Origin: Fodinibius sp051746985
GTDB lineage: Bacteria; Bacteroidota; Rhodothermia; Balneolales; Balneolaceae
Direction of reading: 5' to 3'
DNA: 64,000 nt
NCBI GenBank assembly: GCA_051746985.1
Contig: JBNJFP010000013.1
Span: 1-64,000 of the forward strand
Part shown: piece after piece, positions 15,294-25,522 of the stretch
Numbering within the stretch: the first letter of the stretch is position 1
Layout: every line of letters begins with the position of its first letter
Notes under the pieces: generated by a model
Database searches by the model: none
What the model saw: only the letters and a program-made list of their open reading frames with translations
Told to the model about the DNA's origin: nothing
Program-made: the position numbers and the translations under genes

Positions 15294-16883
15294 ATGAACA
15301 ACTTTTACACGTTAATATATTTAAACCGCGAGATAAAAGAAAAAATCCGGGGTGCCTTTTTTGATTTTGCTATATCTCCCCACAAGGATGTCCTCCATTT
15401 TTATATTGATGCGGATGAGGAAACGCACCGGTTAATATTTAGCACTAATTCCCGGGAGACCGCACTTTTTTTGGATTACTATCGGCCACCTAAAAAAAGT
15501 AATGTAATTGAATTTTTTGAATCCCTTGAAGGACAAAAAGTTACCGATGTACAACTGGCTGACAAAGATCGGTTGGTGTCGATTTATTTTGATAATGGAC
15601 AGCATTTGCTGTTCAAGCTTTTTAGTGGTAGCCCCAATGTGTTTTTGGTTGAGGACAATAAGATCATTGACGCATTTAAAAATCCTGATGAGGTTAAAGG
15701 AGATTCTCCACCCAAACCCGAAGCACCTACTTTTTTGGATGAGGTGAGTCCTCGGCGATCGGCTAAAAATCAGATGACGGAAGCCAATCCACTGTTGCCA
15801 CGAAACCTGTTGCCATATCTGATTGATGAACATAATGTGGATGAAATGACTCCGCAGGAGGTCAAAGAATTTACGGATGAACTAACGCAAGCGCTGCTCG
15901 AGGATCCGCACCCTCGCGTACTTAAAACGGGTGATTTTTGCCTGTGGTCGAATCAGTGGCTCACTATCCCAAGCGAAAAAGAATGCAATGAGGTAAACGA
16001 TTGTATAGCTTTTGCTTATAAAAATGCCGTTCATCTGCGTCGGCTACACGAAAAAAAAGAAAAGGTCTTTCAGTTTCTGGAACGTAGTAAATCCCAAAAA
16101 GAGCGTTTAATACAACAGTTAGAGCAAGCTGATAAAAGTTTAGAGCGAGCCGAGGAGTACGAAAAATATGGCCACCTCTTGATGGCACATGCCCACGAGC
16201 AAGTCAGCGAGGGGACAAGCGAAATTACAATCGAGGACTTTTATGAGGATAATGATGAAATTACCATCCCGCTGAAGGAGAAGAAATCGATAGCCGATAA
16301 TGCGGCCTATTATTACGAAAAATCTAAGGATGCTAAAAAATCATATGAACATGCCCGTCAGCGATTGCCTCAGGTACGAAAAGAGCTTGGCCAGGTAAAC
16401 GAGCTGCTTGAAGAGATTGGAGAAATCGACCATCTGCCAGATATGGACAAATGGACCAAACAAAACATGGATCTGCTTGAGGAGTTCGGTTACGGCAGCA
16501 GCGATGATAACCAGGCAACATCGCCCTTTCGGAAATATAAAGAGGGAAAGTTTGAAATATGGGTTGGCAAAAGTGCCAAGAGCAACGACCAGCTGACAAG
16601 TCACGCTCATAAAGAGGATGTGTGGTTGCATGCCCGCGGGGTGGGGGGCTCGCATGTTGTTATCAGGATGGGAAATCGAAAAGATTATCCACCGCAGCGT
16701 GTGCTTCTGCGGGCGGCCAGCTATGCGGCCTATTTTTCGAAAGCCCGGGGTATGCAGTCGGCACCAGTAATGTACACGAAAGTAAAATACGTGCGGAAAC
16801 CCAAAGGCGCCGCCCCGGGAGCAGTAGTGGTGGAGCGCGAGCAGGTGGAAATGGTTCCCCCAATGAAACCCAAAGATCAGTAA
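15294..16883 (+). CDS. rqcH: RqcH/NFACT-family ribosome quality control protein
   Basis: NFACT protein, homologous to RqcH/Rqc2, which binds stalled 50S subunits and directs C-terminal Ala tailing. The N-terminal NFACT-N domain carries the conserved Asp-Arg pair (D92-R93) that RqcH needs for tailing. A charged coiled-coil (about 250-300 and 350-390) follows, then the NFACT-R domain (about 410-525) with FEIWVGKSAKSND and DVWLHARGVGGSHVVIR. The length of 529 residues is usual. The gene is followed after 4 bases by aroK. It suggests the host uses Ala-tail ribosome rescue. Older annotations call this family fibronectin-binding proteins. Confidence 0.85.
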   Translation: MNNFYTLIYLNREIKEKIRGAFFDFAISPHKDVLHFYIDADEETHRLIFSTNSRETALFLDYYRPPKKSNVIEFFESLEGQKVTDVQLADKDRLVSIYFDNGQHLLFKLFSGSPNVFLVEDNKIIDAFKNPDEVKGDSPPKPEAPTFLDEVSPRRSAKNQMTEANPLLPRNLLPYLIDEHNVDEMTPQEVKEFTDELTQALLEDPHPRVLKTGDFCLWSNQWLTIPSEKECNEVNDCIAFAYKNAVHLRRLHEKKEKVFQFLERSKSQKERLIQQLEQADKSLERAEEYEKYGHLLMAHAHEQVSEGTSEITIEDFYEDNDEITIPLKEKKSIADNAAYYYEKSKDAKKSYEHARQRLPQVRKELGQVNELLEEIGEIDHLPDMDKWTKQNMDLLEEFGYGSSDDNQATSPFRKYKEGKFEIWVGKSAKSNDQLTSHAHKEDVWLHARGVGGSHVVIRMGNRKDYPPQRVLLRAASYAAYFSKARGMQSAPVMYTKVKYVRKPKGAAPGAVVVEREQVEMVPPMKPKDQ

Positions 16884-16887
16884 TCTT

Positions 16888-17448
16888 ATGATTTCCAATT
16901 TACCTAAACGTATTTTTTTGTGTGGATTTATGGGAGCCGGCAAGTCTATGATTGGCCGTCACTTGGCAGAGGTGCTGGAGGTTTCTTTTGTGGATCTGGA
17001 TGAGGAAATCGAACATGCTACCGGACAATCTATCCCGGAAATTTTTGAGGAGTTGGGAGAAGCCGGATTCCGAACTGCCGAGCGGCGAACACTGATGGAA
17101 ATAAGTCAAAATTTTGAGGGCGTAGTGTCATTGGGTGGCGGGAGTTTGCAAAATCAGCACCTGGTAGATCACGTGAAGTTAAATGGGTTGCTCGTATTTA
17201 TAGAAACTCCTATTTCTGTTATCTTACATCGCATATCAGAAGACACAAACCGACCGCTTTTGGTGGATGAGCAAGGAAATCCCAAAAACAAAAAACGGCT
17301 TAAAAAGGAACTGACGGCATTATACGAAGAACGGCTTCCCTTATATCAACAGGCGGTTATCAAAATTGCCAATGATGGCAGCGCACCGGTTGGGGTGGTT
17401 GTCGAACAATTAGTGAATAAAATTAGAAATCATGTCGACTACTATTGA
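16888..17448 (+). CDS. aroK: Shikimate kinase
   Basis: Phosphorylates shikimate at the 3-OH with ATP. The P-loop is GFMGAGKS (13-20). Asp36/Asp38 in DLDEEIE and the GFRTAERR arginine contact shikimate, and the SLGGGSL loop is at about 85-91. The C-terminal adenine-binding and lid regions (RPLL, YEERLPLYQQ) are normal. It overlaps aroB by 17 bases, so the two shikimate-pathway genes are translationally coupled. Confidence 0.95.
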   Translation: MISNLPKRIFLCGFMGAGKSMIGRHLAEVLEVSFVDLDEEIEHATGQSIPEIFEELGEAGFRTAERRTLMEISQNFEGVVSLGGGSLQNQHLVDHVKLNGLLVFIETPISVILHRISEDTNRPLLVDEQGNPKNKKRLKKELTALYEERLPLYQQAVIKIANDGSAPVGVVVEQLVNKIRNHVDYY

Positions 17449-18523
17449 TGTCCGTATTGCACAGGAGCAACGGTATCAAATGCGTATAGGAAAAAATCTG
17501 GAGCCTTCTTTTTCGGATTTTTGTAGCGATCACCTTAGCAGCGATGCTGTTTTTGTGCTCATTGATGAAAATGTGAATCGGCTGCATCGTAATCGTGTGG
17601 AACGCTATGTTCAGTTTTTTGATGAGACTCATTTCATTGAGATTTCGGAGGGAGAATCCTCTAAATCCACTGACAAATGGCAGACCGTTACCGATGCTAT
17701 CTTAAAGACGGGACTTGAGCGATCTACGCCCATCCTTGCTGTCGGGGGGGGAGTAACGGGTGACCTGGCAGGATTTGTGGCTGCTACCGTTTTGCGGGGC
17801 GTTCCGCTCATCCACATGCCTACGACTTTGCTGGCGATGGTGGACAGCTCGATCGGGGGGAAGACGGGGGTTAATCATTCCACAGGTAAAAACTTGATCG
17901 GCAGTTTTTATCAACCCAAGGCCATTTTTGCTGATGTCGCTTTTTTGGAAACCCTGAAGCAAAGTGAATGGATTACCGGCATGGCTGAAATTTTGAAATA
18001 TGCGGCTATACAAAATCCGGATCTTTTTGATGAGCTTGAACGATTGGTTAATCCGTTTGATTCTAACGCGGAACACTGGATTAAAATCATCGAGGAAAGT
18101 GCACACATTAAAATAGATATTGTTCAGCAAGATGCACTGGAGGCCGGAAAACGGGCGTATCTCAACTTTGGTCATACCTTTGGTCATGCTCTCGAAAACG
18201 TTTCGGGCTATGGAAAAATAACGCACGGAGAGGCTGTTTTCGCCGGAATGATAGCTGCTTGCCATTTTTCAGAACAGCTGAATCATCCGGTAAGTGAGGC
18301 ACGTTTTGCGCCTTTTCTGTCGTTATATCAGCAGCAAATATCGACGCTCCCATCCGATGTGGATGAGCTTGTTGAAGCCATGAAATCTGACAAGAAAGTA
18401 AAAGACAATCTCATTCGTTTAGTGCTATTGAATGAGTGGGGATCGCCGTATCTTTATGCTTGTAAAGATCAGTCGCTGCTGAAGAAATCATGGCACTATA
18501 CCCTGGAGAAATTTAACCGCTAA
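17432..18523 (+). CDS. aroB: 3-Dehydroquinate synthase
   Basis: Converts DAHP to 3-dehydroquinate, using NAD and a divalent metal. The family signature is very clear: VGGGVTGDLAGFVAAT, then RGVPLIHMPTTLLAMVDSSIGGKTGVNH and GKNLIGSF. The metal ligands include the Glu of AEILKYA and the two His of NFGHTFGHALE and the downstream GEAV region. The 363-residue length is normal. The start codon lies within the end of aroK. The next gene, tamB, begins 18 bases downstream. Confidence 0.95.
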   Translation: MSTTIDVRIAQEQRYQMRIGKNLEPSFSDFCSDHLSSDAVFVLIDENVNRLHRNRVERYVQFFDETHFIEISEGESSKSTDKWQTVTDAILKTGLERSTPILAVGGGVTGDLAGFVAATVLRGVPLIHMPTTLLAMVDSSIGGKTGVNHSTGKNLIGSFYQPKAIFADVAFLETLKQSEWITGMAEILKYAAIQNPDLFDELERLVNPFDSNAEHWIKIIEESAHIKIDIVQQDALEAGKRAYLNFGHTFGHALENVSGYGKITHGEAVFAGMIAACHFSEQLNHPVSEARFAPFLSLYQQQISTLPSDVDELVEAMKSDKKVKDNLIRLVLLNEWGSPYLYACKDQSLLKKSWHYTLEKFNR

Positions 18524-18541
18524 TATTTTTATTTAATACAA

Positions 18542-21500
18542 TTGTTCTATCGCTGGTTACATAAAAGCTGGAAATTCTTTTGGAGAGCAGTATTTGTGCT
18601 CTTGCTTCTGATATCCCTGGCCGCAGGTATTGCTATTGGATTATTACAGCTGGATATAACCAAAGATTATTTAGCCAATCGCCTTGAGCATCAGCTGCAA
18701 CAAAATTATAACGCCGATTTATCAATTGGGGATATCGACGGCTTTTTGCCGTTCTATGTGCAGATGCAGGATGTGACATTGGCACGTGTGGAGGACGGAA
18801 CCAACGACACGCTGTTAACGATCGATCGGATTGACAGCGAAATTGACGCCTGGGCACTACTTCAAAACAGGCTAACCATTGTAGGGTTTTCGGTAGAACG
18901 TCCCCGGGCTTGGCTAAAATCAAATGAGGAGGGCAGGTTGGTGCTTCTCGATCGAAAGCAGCCCAAAAAACCAAGACAGGAAACCGATCGTGAACCCTGG
19001 CTTAGTCGTGTCGAAATTGTGGCGCCCGACGTTAGCATTTCGGAGGGAGAGGTAAGCCTGGAGGCTAAAACGCGAAGACATCAAATAGGAAATTTGCCGC
19101 CAAACTTTTCGCTCAAGAATATTAATGCTTCCCTTTTTGTTGATTGGAGCTCCATGCAGCGGTACTTGGATATCGAATCGTTTACGGCGGAATCAGAAAA
19201 TTTAGAAGTTGCCAATATCGCTGCGTCGGGTCAGCTCTATAACGATGAACGCTACCTGGAGTTAAACTCCTTCTATTTGACGCTGGGAAATTCTCGGTTT
19301 TTGTTTAATGGCGATGTGGATGGAGTCAGTATTTTAGAACCTGCCCTTACGGGACAATTTGCCGCCGCCAATTACGATATTGAAATAAGCTCTGAGGAAT
19401 TTTATCCCCAAAACCTGCATGATTTTATCGCCGATTTGCCGAGCGTCAAGGAGTCGCTGTATCTTGATTTCAGGGCCGAGGGTTCGGCGGATTCTCTTTG
19501 GATAGATCGGGCAGAGCTGGGCATGAGGGAAAGTTTTATAAGTCTAAACGGGTCGGTAAAAGATATCATCGAGCGTGAAAATATGGCGTATGAACTCAGC
19601 TTCGATGAGGTGAATTTGTACAATCAGGATGTCACCGAGCTTTTTAGTGTTACCGAACTGCCCGACACCGATGAGCTGCAAAGCATCTTAATTTCTGGAC
19701 AGGCTAGAGGGAATCTTGATACGATCAATGCTGATTTTATTCTGGAAAGTGAGCTGGGGAGCATAGAACTGGAGGGGGAAAGCCAATTGAAGGCGCCCCA
19801 TCAATATAGTGGCAACCTTAGTGCTTCAAATTTGGACGTGAGCTCTTTCTTTGATGGAAGAATTGATACAACAGCGCTTACTTTTGACGCTACGTTTGAC
19901 GGGGCCGGACTAACCTTAGAGCAGGCCGAGTCAAATATTGATTTGAGAGCAACCGACGGTCAGATCGGTACCCGAGAGTTTCAGCATCTGCATCTGTTTT
20001 CATCGTTAAGCGGCGGCTCCTGGAATACTAAATATGATTATGAAAGCGATGAGCAGCGTCTCAACGGAACATCTACAGTAGATTTTACTGCCGAGGAGCA
20101 AAATTTATCCATCGAAGGAGACGGAGAAAATATTAACTTGGTTCACTTTTTTGGGGATGAAAAAGTTGCACCCACTGCGCTAAACTTTTCCTATAATATT
20201 GCGGTGCAGGGTTTTGATGCTGAGCGCATTCAGGGCCGGGCCAATCTGGATATCGCCCCCTCGGCCATTGGTACCGATACAGTTCGCGCGCACCAGTTTT
20301 ATGTGGATCTGAATTCTCCAGATGCCGCCACCCGCGAATTACGGCTCACCAGCTCGCTGTTTGATATGAATATCAGTGGTGATATAACTCCGGCGGATGT
20401 TATTTCGCAGACCAAATTTTGGAGAGATTATCTCACCAATCGGTTTAAGGCCGAAATCCTGCTAAGCCAGCCACTCGATACGGGTATTGTAAATGGATCT
20501 GCTCCCGACCACAACATCGTAGTTGACGGGAATATTACGGCCAAAGATCTGGGACTCATTAAAAGATATTTGCCTGATTTTCCAAGTATTACTACCGATT
20601 CAGAAATTGGATTTAATATAAATTCGGATGGAACCAGACTGCTGCTTTCCGCTGAAATGGATGCCGACACCCTCCAGTTTGATAACCTGAATTTTAGTGA
20701 TGGGAATACTCAGTTTACGGCAAGTTTCCGAAGTGACCGTTCGTTTAGTGAATTCTCATCGGTGGATTGGGAGGCTAACATTCGCAGGCTCGAAACCGAT
20801 TTTGTAGATGTAGATTCACTGGGCATAGATCTGGCCGTAAAGCAAGATTCCGTTTATTATCAGCAGCGTGCCGGCGCCATATCTGATAATGCCGAATTTA
20901 ATATGGTCTTGCAATCGGCTATTGCAGATTCTGCGATCAATGTGACAATAGAAGAATTCTTTTTGGGCAACAACCAGTATGCGTGGGTCAACGAAAATAT
21001 GCCCAATTTTACCTATTACCGGGATGGCAAAGTTGACTTTAACAACGTTAGTTTTCAGAATCAGGACGAGCATTTCAAGATGCAGGGTAAGCTGAGTAAG
21101 GATCGGAGTGATTCGCTCCAGTATGATCTGCAGGATATCAACCTGCAACGAATTTCCGATCTCATTAAAGGGGATATCGATTTTTCGGGAGTGCTTAATG
21201 GAACACTTGTCACCCGATCGCTAACTAGTCAGCCGACTATACAGGGTGACTTGGGTGTTAATCGATTTCAGTTAAATAATCGCATGATAGGAGATGTGGA
21301 TTTCGATAGTGAATACAATACCGATAAACGACAGTTCGATACCCGAATAGAAATTCTTACCGATAGTACTAAGTATGAGGATTATTTAGAACGAAATGAT
21401 GATATCGGCCAAAATATTGCGATTGATGGTTATTTTGTTACACCCGACCTGTCGGTCCAGCAGGACACACTGTATCATTTTGATGGTAATTTTGAGCAGG

Positions 21501-23248
21501 TCGATTTATGGTTTTTAGCGCTCATCGTCGATAATGTTTTTGCCGAAGTGGAGGGCCAGGCATCAGGCACCGGCCATATTACCGGTAATTTTGATGATTA
21601 TGATTTTGGTTCAGAGTTTGAAATAGAAAACGTATTTGCGCGGCCACAGTTTTTGAATACCAACTACTTTTTAAGTGGACCCGTGCAGTTTAACAAAGAG
21701 GAGGGCGTTGTTTTAGACTCGCTTTCGGTGATGGATACCAAAGGTGGAACGGGAACGCTGTGGGGTACCGTTGACCTTAACGATTTTGATCCCATTACCT
21801 ATCTTGATCTATCAATGGATTTGGATGGTCTCCAGTTTTTAAATAGTGAGATGGACCCGGATGTGCCTTTTTACGGCAATGTCTCGGGTACAGGCTTGGT
21901 TCAGCTGTCGGGCTCCAATACCGATATGTACTTGCGTACTGATGATGCCATGCAGGTAACCAGCGATTCCGAGGTGTCGATCCCGCTGCTCGAAGAAACC
22001 GAGTTGCAAGAGACCGGTCGTTTTGTAAGCTTTGTTGACTCCTTCGAGGATGAACTAAATAGGAGAAAAAAATCCCCGGCAGAGCGTGCGGCCGAAGATC
22101 GGACGGAGTCTGAAGAAGCGATTGAAGCGGTGCTCGAAGACATGACATTCAGCGAACGTTTTGATCTGGATCTCCGCTTTGATACGCCGGACGATGTAAC
22201 CGTAAACCTTATTTTTGATCCCGTAACTGGTGAAGTACTCACGGCTGAGGGAACAGGACAGCTTCGCATCAGTATGCAAGATCAAGAGTTTCAAATGTTT
22301 GGTCAGTACAATGTTTCTGGCGGGGAGTACCAGTTTGTTACCGGAGAAATAATTAGTCGCCGGTTGGAGCTGGAATCCGGGGGAACTATCGTTTGGGAAG
22401 GGCCACCCGATAACGCCAGGTTGGATATTAGCGCCATTTATAACGCACGGCCCAACGTTTCTACGCTGTTAGAAAATGGGGAAACGATTGATTCCGAAAA
22501 CCAAAGTGGCGGTCAACAGGTCCCAATCGATCTAATTGTGGAAATTACCGGAACGCTTAATAGTGTGGAAAATGATTATTATTTTAGACTTCCATCATCG
22601 TTGGATCTCTCCTCTAACTCGACATTACAATATACCCTCAATCAAATAAACAGAGACGAGCAGCAAAAACTGTTACAAGCAACCAGCATTCTTTTTACGG
22701 GACAATTTATCCCTACCCAGGGCATCGGCGGAAGTGGAACAACCATGTTAAGTCAAAATCTGGCGCGAGGATCCACCTATTTAAATCCATTACTTTCAAA
22801 TCAAGTAAGTTCATTGTTATCTAATCAAATAAATACGTTACTTAATAGTGATGTGAGTCAGCTTGATATTGATTTTAATCTTAATGCATACAATCAGGTG
22901 GATTTGGGTATTGCCTTACGTTTGTATAATGATCGGTTGATCTTGCGCCGGGAAGGACAAATTACCAGCGGTGACCAGCAGAGTACTCCGGGGGATCAAA
23001 TTGGGGATTTGAATGCTACTTATCGCATCCGTAAAGGATTGTCGTTAACGGCATTTCATCGCCAGGATCAAACTCTTAGCAGCATTCAGTCTGCAAGTCC
23101 CCAAGCCGGTGACGTAGTGCCTTATGTGGATGGCGTTGGTCTTGAATCGCAGGTCCAATTTAATACCTGGGGAGAGCTGATGGATCGAATACGAAGAATA
23201 TTTACCGGAATTTTTGGAGCAAGTTCAGATTCCGAAGACAATGAATAA
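18542..23248 (+). CDS. tamB: Translocation and assembly module protein TamB
   Basis: Very large (1568 residues) AsmA-like/TamB protein that spans the periplasm as a lipid-lined beta-taco and aids outer-membrane protein or lipid transport. The N terminus has a single signal anchor (about residues 11-33). The body is repetitive beta strand with frequent 'G.....N' and 'D' turns. The C terminus carries the TamB domain (DUF490), seen in SGGEYQFVTGEIISRRLELE and the conserved GPPDNARLDISAIY stretch. The start is a TTG (18542), with no evident Shine-Dalgarno. The partner TamA is not adjacent, although a large barrel protein follows two genes downstream. Confidence 0.85.
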   Translation: MFYRWLHKSWKFFWRAVFVLLLLISLAAGIAIGLLQLDITKDYLANRLEHQLQQNYNADLSIGDIDGFLPFYVQMQDVTLARVEDGTNDTLLTIDRIDSEIDAWALLQNRLTIVGFSVERPRAWLKSNEEGRLVLLDRKQPKKPRQETDREPWLSRVEIVAPDVSISEGEVSLEAKTRRHQIGNLPPNFSLKNINASLFVDWSSMQRYLDIESFTAESENLEVANIAASGQLYNDERYLELNSFYLTLGNSRFLFNGDVDGVSILEPALTGQFAAANYDIEISSEEFYPQNLHDFIADLPSVKESLYLDFRAEGSADSLWIDRAELGMRESFISLNGSVKDIIERENMAYELSFDEVNLYNQDVTELFSVTELPDTDELQSILISGQARGNLDTINADFILESELGSIELEGESQLKAPHQYSGNLSASNLDVSSFFDGRIDTTALTFDATFDGAGLTLEQAESNIDLRATDGQIGTREFQHLHLFSSLSGGSWNTKYDYESDEQRLNGTSTVDFTAEEQNLSIEGDGENINLVHFFGDEKVAPTALNFSYNIAVQGFDAERIQGRANLDIAPSAIGTDTVRAHQFYVDLNSPDAATRELRLTSSLFDMNISGDITPADVISQTKFWRDYLTNRFKAEILLSQPLDTGIVNGSAPDHNIVVDGNITAKDLGLIKRYLPDFPSITTDSEIGFNINSDGTRLLLSAEMDADTLQFDNLNFSDGNTQFTASFRSDRSFSEFSSVDWEANIRRLETDFVDVDSLGIDLAVKQDSVYYQQRAGAISDNAEFNMVLQSAIADSAINVTIEEFFLGNNQYAWVNENMPNFTYYRDGKVDFNNVSFQNQDEHFKMQGKLSKDRSDSLQYDLQDINLQRISDLIKGDIDFSGVLNGTLVTRSLTSQPTIQGDLGVNRFQLNNRMIGDVDFDSEYNTDKRQFDTRIEILTDSTKYEDYLERNDDIGQNIAIDGYFVTPDLSVQQDTLYHFDGNFEQVDLWFLALIVDNVFAEVEGQASGTGHITGNFDDYDFGSEFEIENVFARPQFLNTNYFLSGPVQFNKEEGVVLDSLSVMDTKGGTGTLWGTVDLNDFDPITYLDLSMDLDGLQFLNSEMDPDVPFYGNVSGTGLVQLSGSNTDMYLRTDDAMQVTSDSEVSIPLLEETELQETGRFVSFVDSFEDELNRRKKSPAERAAEDRTESEEAIEAVLEDMTFSERFDLDLRFDTPDDVTVNLIFDPVTGEVLTAEGTGQLRISMQDQEFQMFGQYNVSGGEYQFVTGEIISRRLELESGGTIVWEGPPDNARLDISAIYNARPNVSTLLENGETIDSENQSGGQQVPIDLIVEITGTLNSVENDYYFRLPSSLDLSSNSTLQYTLNQINRDEQQKLLQATSILFTGQFIPTQGIGGSGTTMLSQNLARGSTYLNPLLSNQVSSLLSNQINTLLNSDVSQLDIDFNLNAYNQVDLGIALRLYNDRLILRREGQITSGDQQSTPGDQIGDLNATYRIRKGLSLTAFHRQDQTLSSIQSASPQAGDVVPYVDGVGLESQVQFNTWGELMDRIRRIFTGIFGASSDSEDNE

Positions 23249-23322
23249 TTAGGATAACGTTGCATGAGAGAATCATTTGCAACATAATAAAGTAAGAATT
23301 TTTAAAACGTTTTATTGAATTA

Positions 23323-25500
23323 ATGAAGAAAAGTAAGAAAGAAACATTCGAAGATATTATACTCGATATTTTGCAAAACAACCCCGAGGCACAACTGCCA
23401 TTCGATGTTTTGCAGAATATCCTGCAGGTAAACAGCAAAAAAGATAACCAACGGTTAAAAGATGCCATTAACAGCTTGTTCGATCGCAACCTGATCATCA
23501 AGCGCAAGGGAGGGGCTATCCAGCTTTCTCCCAACGGGGGAGGAGACAACCGTCAAGAACGACCCGATAATAGCGTAGTAGGCAAAATTGATATTAGCCG
23601 TAGAGGAACGGGCTATTTAATCGCCGAGGGATATGAGGAAGATATCCGGGTGCCTTCCAAACACCTGGGAACGGCTCTGCAAGACGACACTGTAAAAGTA
23701 AAATTATTAGGAAAAAAAGGTCGTGGTAGCCGACAAGAAGGAAAAGTGGTAGAAATTGTAGAGCGGGGCCGAAATATTTTTGTCGGCACCTTAAAGAAAC
23801 AAGGTAAACAGAATTTCCTCATCGAGCCCGATGAAAAATCAGCCCATACCGATTTTTTTATTTTGCCCAATAACTTGGGCAATGCCCAACCTGGCGAAAA
23901 AGTGATATTTGAGCTCGTGGATTGGGTTCATCCCAAATCGTTGCCCGAGGCCAATATCGTGGAGGTACTTGGCAAAGAGGGAACCAACGACGCCAATATC
24001 TTATCAATATTAGCCGAAAACCAGATCAAGCCCGGTTTTCCTGAAGAGGTCGAAGCGTTTGCCAATGACATCAACAGGGAAATTACCGATAAAGAAATTG
24101 CACGCCGCCGCGATATGCGTGAAGAGGTAGTGCTGACGATCGATCCTGACACAGCCAAAGACTTTGATGATGGATTAAGTATTGAGATGCTTGATAACGG
24201 CAACTATTATCTTGGTGTTCATATTGCTGACGTAACACATTACATGCCCCGAAATACCATTCTTGACGAGGAAGCACAAAAACGTGCGACCAGCGTGTAT
24301 TTAGTGGATCGGGTGATTCCCATGCTGCCCGAGGTTTTAAGTAACGATGTGTGTAGCTTGAATCCCCGTGAAGATAAGCTGGCGTTTAGCTGTTTTATGG
24401 AGATTGCACCCAATGGTAAGCTGGTGGATTATGCTATTGAAGAAACGGTTATTCATTCTAATAAACGATTTACTTACGAGCAGGCCCAAGAGATTATTGA
24501 CGGCAAACAGAGTGAGTTTTCTCAGCAAATTCAGATGGCTGCAAAGCTGGCGCATATACTTCTCGACAAGCGATTTCGTGAGGGTAGTATTAATTTTGAG
24601 ACTCCGGAGCCAAAGTTCGTGCTTGACGAAAATGGCAAACCGATTGATGTAAAGCTCAAAGAACGGCTGTTTGCCCACCGACTTATCGAGGAATGCATGC
24701 TGATGGCCAACCGAACGGTGGCTAAATATGTGGAGGATATTCGCAAGCAATCCAACAAACAAAAGTCAAAAGATCTGTATCCATTTCTATATCGCATACA
24801 CGATCAGCCGGACCTTGATAAGCTCAAAAATATTGAGGAAAATGTGAAACCGATCGGGATTAGTTTCCATATTGATTCTCCCACGGTAAGCTCAAAAGCC
24901 ATTAACGTGTTGCTCGAACAGATCGAGGACACTTCGTTAGAGCTGACAGTCAATGATCTAATGCTTCGGGCGATGTCTAAGGCTGAATACAGTCCCGATA
25001 ATATTGGACACTTTGGTTTAGGTTTTAAAAATTACGCACACTTTACCAGTCCTATCCGGCGTTATCCGGATGTACTGGTACATCGTCTGCTAAAAAGCTA
25101 TTTGGCGGGCAAACCCAGTTATTCGCATCCCGAACTGAAAAAGCTGGGCAGCCATTGCAGTGAACAGGAACGGGCTGCCATTGATGCAGAGCGTGATTCG
25201 GTTAAGCTGAAACAAGTTGAGTATCTAAGTGAGCGACTCGGTCAAGATTTTGACGGTGTAATCAGCGGCGTAATGGAAAGTGGTATCTTTGTAGATCTAA
25301 AAGATATCCACTGCGAAGGAATGGTTCGCGTAAGCGATCTGGATGATGATTACTACGAGTACGATGAAAACCAACATTGTTTAATTGGTAGAAATCATGG
25401 AAAAAAATACCAATTGGGGAAAGAAATTCGCGTTAAAGTTGTTAGAACAGATGTAAAGGCGCGGCAAATTGATTTAAAATTGGTAGATGGCGGTAATTAA
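23323..25500 (+). CDS. rnr: Ribonuclease R
   Basis: Processive 3'-5' exoribonuclease of the RNB family. The N-terminal helix-turn-helix/cold-shock region (about 1-230) is followed by the catalytic RNB domain with DPDTAKDFDDGLSIE (about 274-288), whose acidic residues bind Mg2+. Downstream motifs include HIADVTHYM and GLGFKNYAHFTSPIRRYPDVLVHR, and a C-terminal S1 domain starts near residue 640 (FDGVISGVMESGIFVDL). At 725 residues it is close to the family norm (E. coli RNase R 813). It is separated from tamB by 74 bases and precedes the barrel protein by 22. Confidence 0.95.
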   Translation: MKKSKKETFEDIILDILQNNPEAQLPFDVLQNILQVNSKKDNQRLKDAINSLFDRNLIIKRKGGAIQLSPNGGGDNRQERPDNSVVGKIDISRRGTGYLIAEGYEEDIRVPSKHLGTALQDDTVKVKLLGKKGRGSRQEGKVVEIVERGRNIFVGTLKKQGKQNFLIEPDEKSAHTDFFILPNNLGNAQPGEKVIFELVDWVHPKSLPEANIVEVLGKEGTNDANILSILAENQIKPGFPEEVEAFANDINREITDKEIARRRDMREEVVLTIDPDTAKDFDDGLSIEMLDNGNYYLGVHIADVTHYMPRNTILDEEAQKRATSVYLVDRVIPMLPEVLSNDVCSLNPREDKLAFSCFMEIAPNGKLVDYAIEETVIHSNKRFTYEQAQEIIDGKQSEFSQQIQMAAKLAHILLDKRFREGSINFETPEPKFVLDENGKPIDVKLKERLFAHRLIEECMLMANRTVAKYVEDIRKQSNKQKSKDLYPFLYRIHDQPDLDKLKNIEENVKPIGISFHIDSPTVSSKAINVLLEQIEDTSLELTVNDLMLRAMSKAEYSPDNIGHFGLGFKNYAHFTSPIRRYPDVLVHRLLKSYLAGKPSYSHPELKKLGSHCSEQERAAIDAERDSVKLKQVEYLSERLGQDFDGVISGVMESGIFVDLKDIHCEGMVRVSDLDDDYYEYDENQHCLIGRNHGKKYQLGKEIRVKVVRTDVKARQIDLKLVDGGN

Positions 25501-25522
25501 TTAAAATTGGCATCCACTTAAT

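Noticed and set aside
17400..17450. Frameshift between aroK and aroB
   Set aside because: The 17-base overlap of the two frames is a normal coupled overlap; both proteins are complete at their ends.
18633..18974. Long minus-strand open frame within tamB
   Set aside because: Runs antisense to a clear tamB reading frame with a strong family match; rich in Arg and Pro as expected of a shadow frame.
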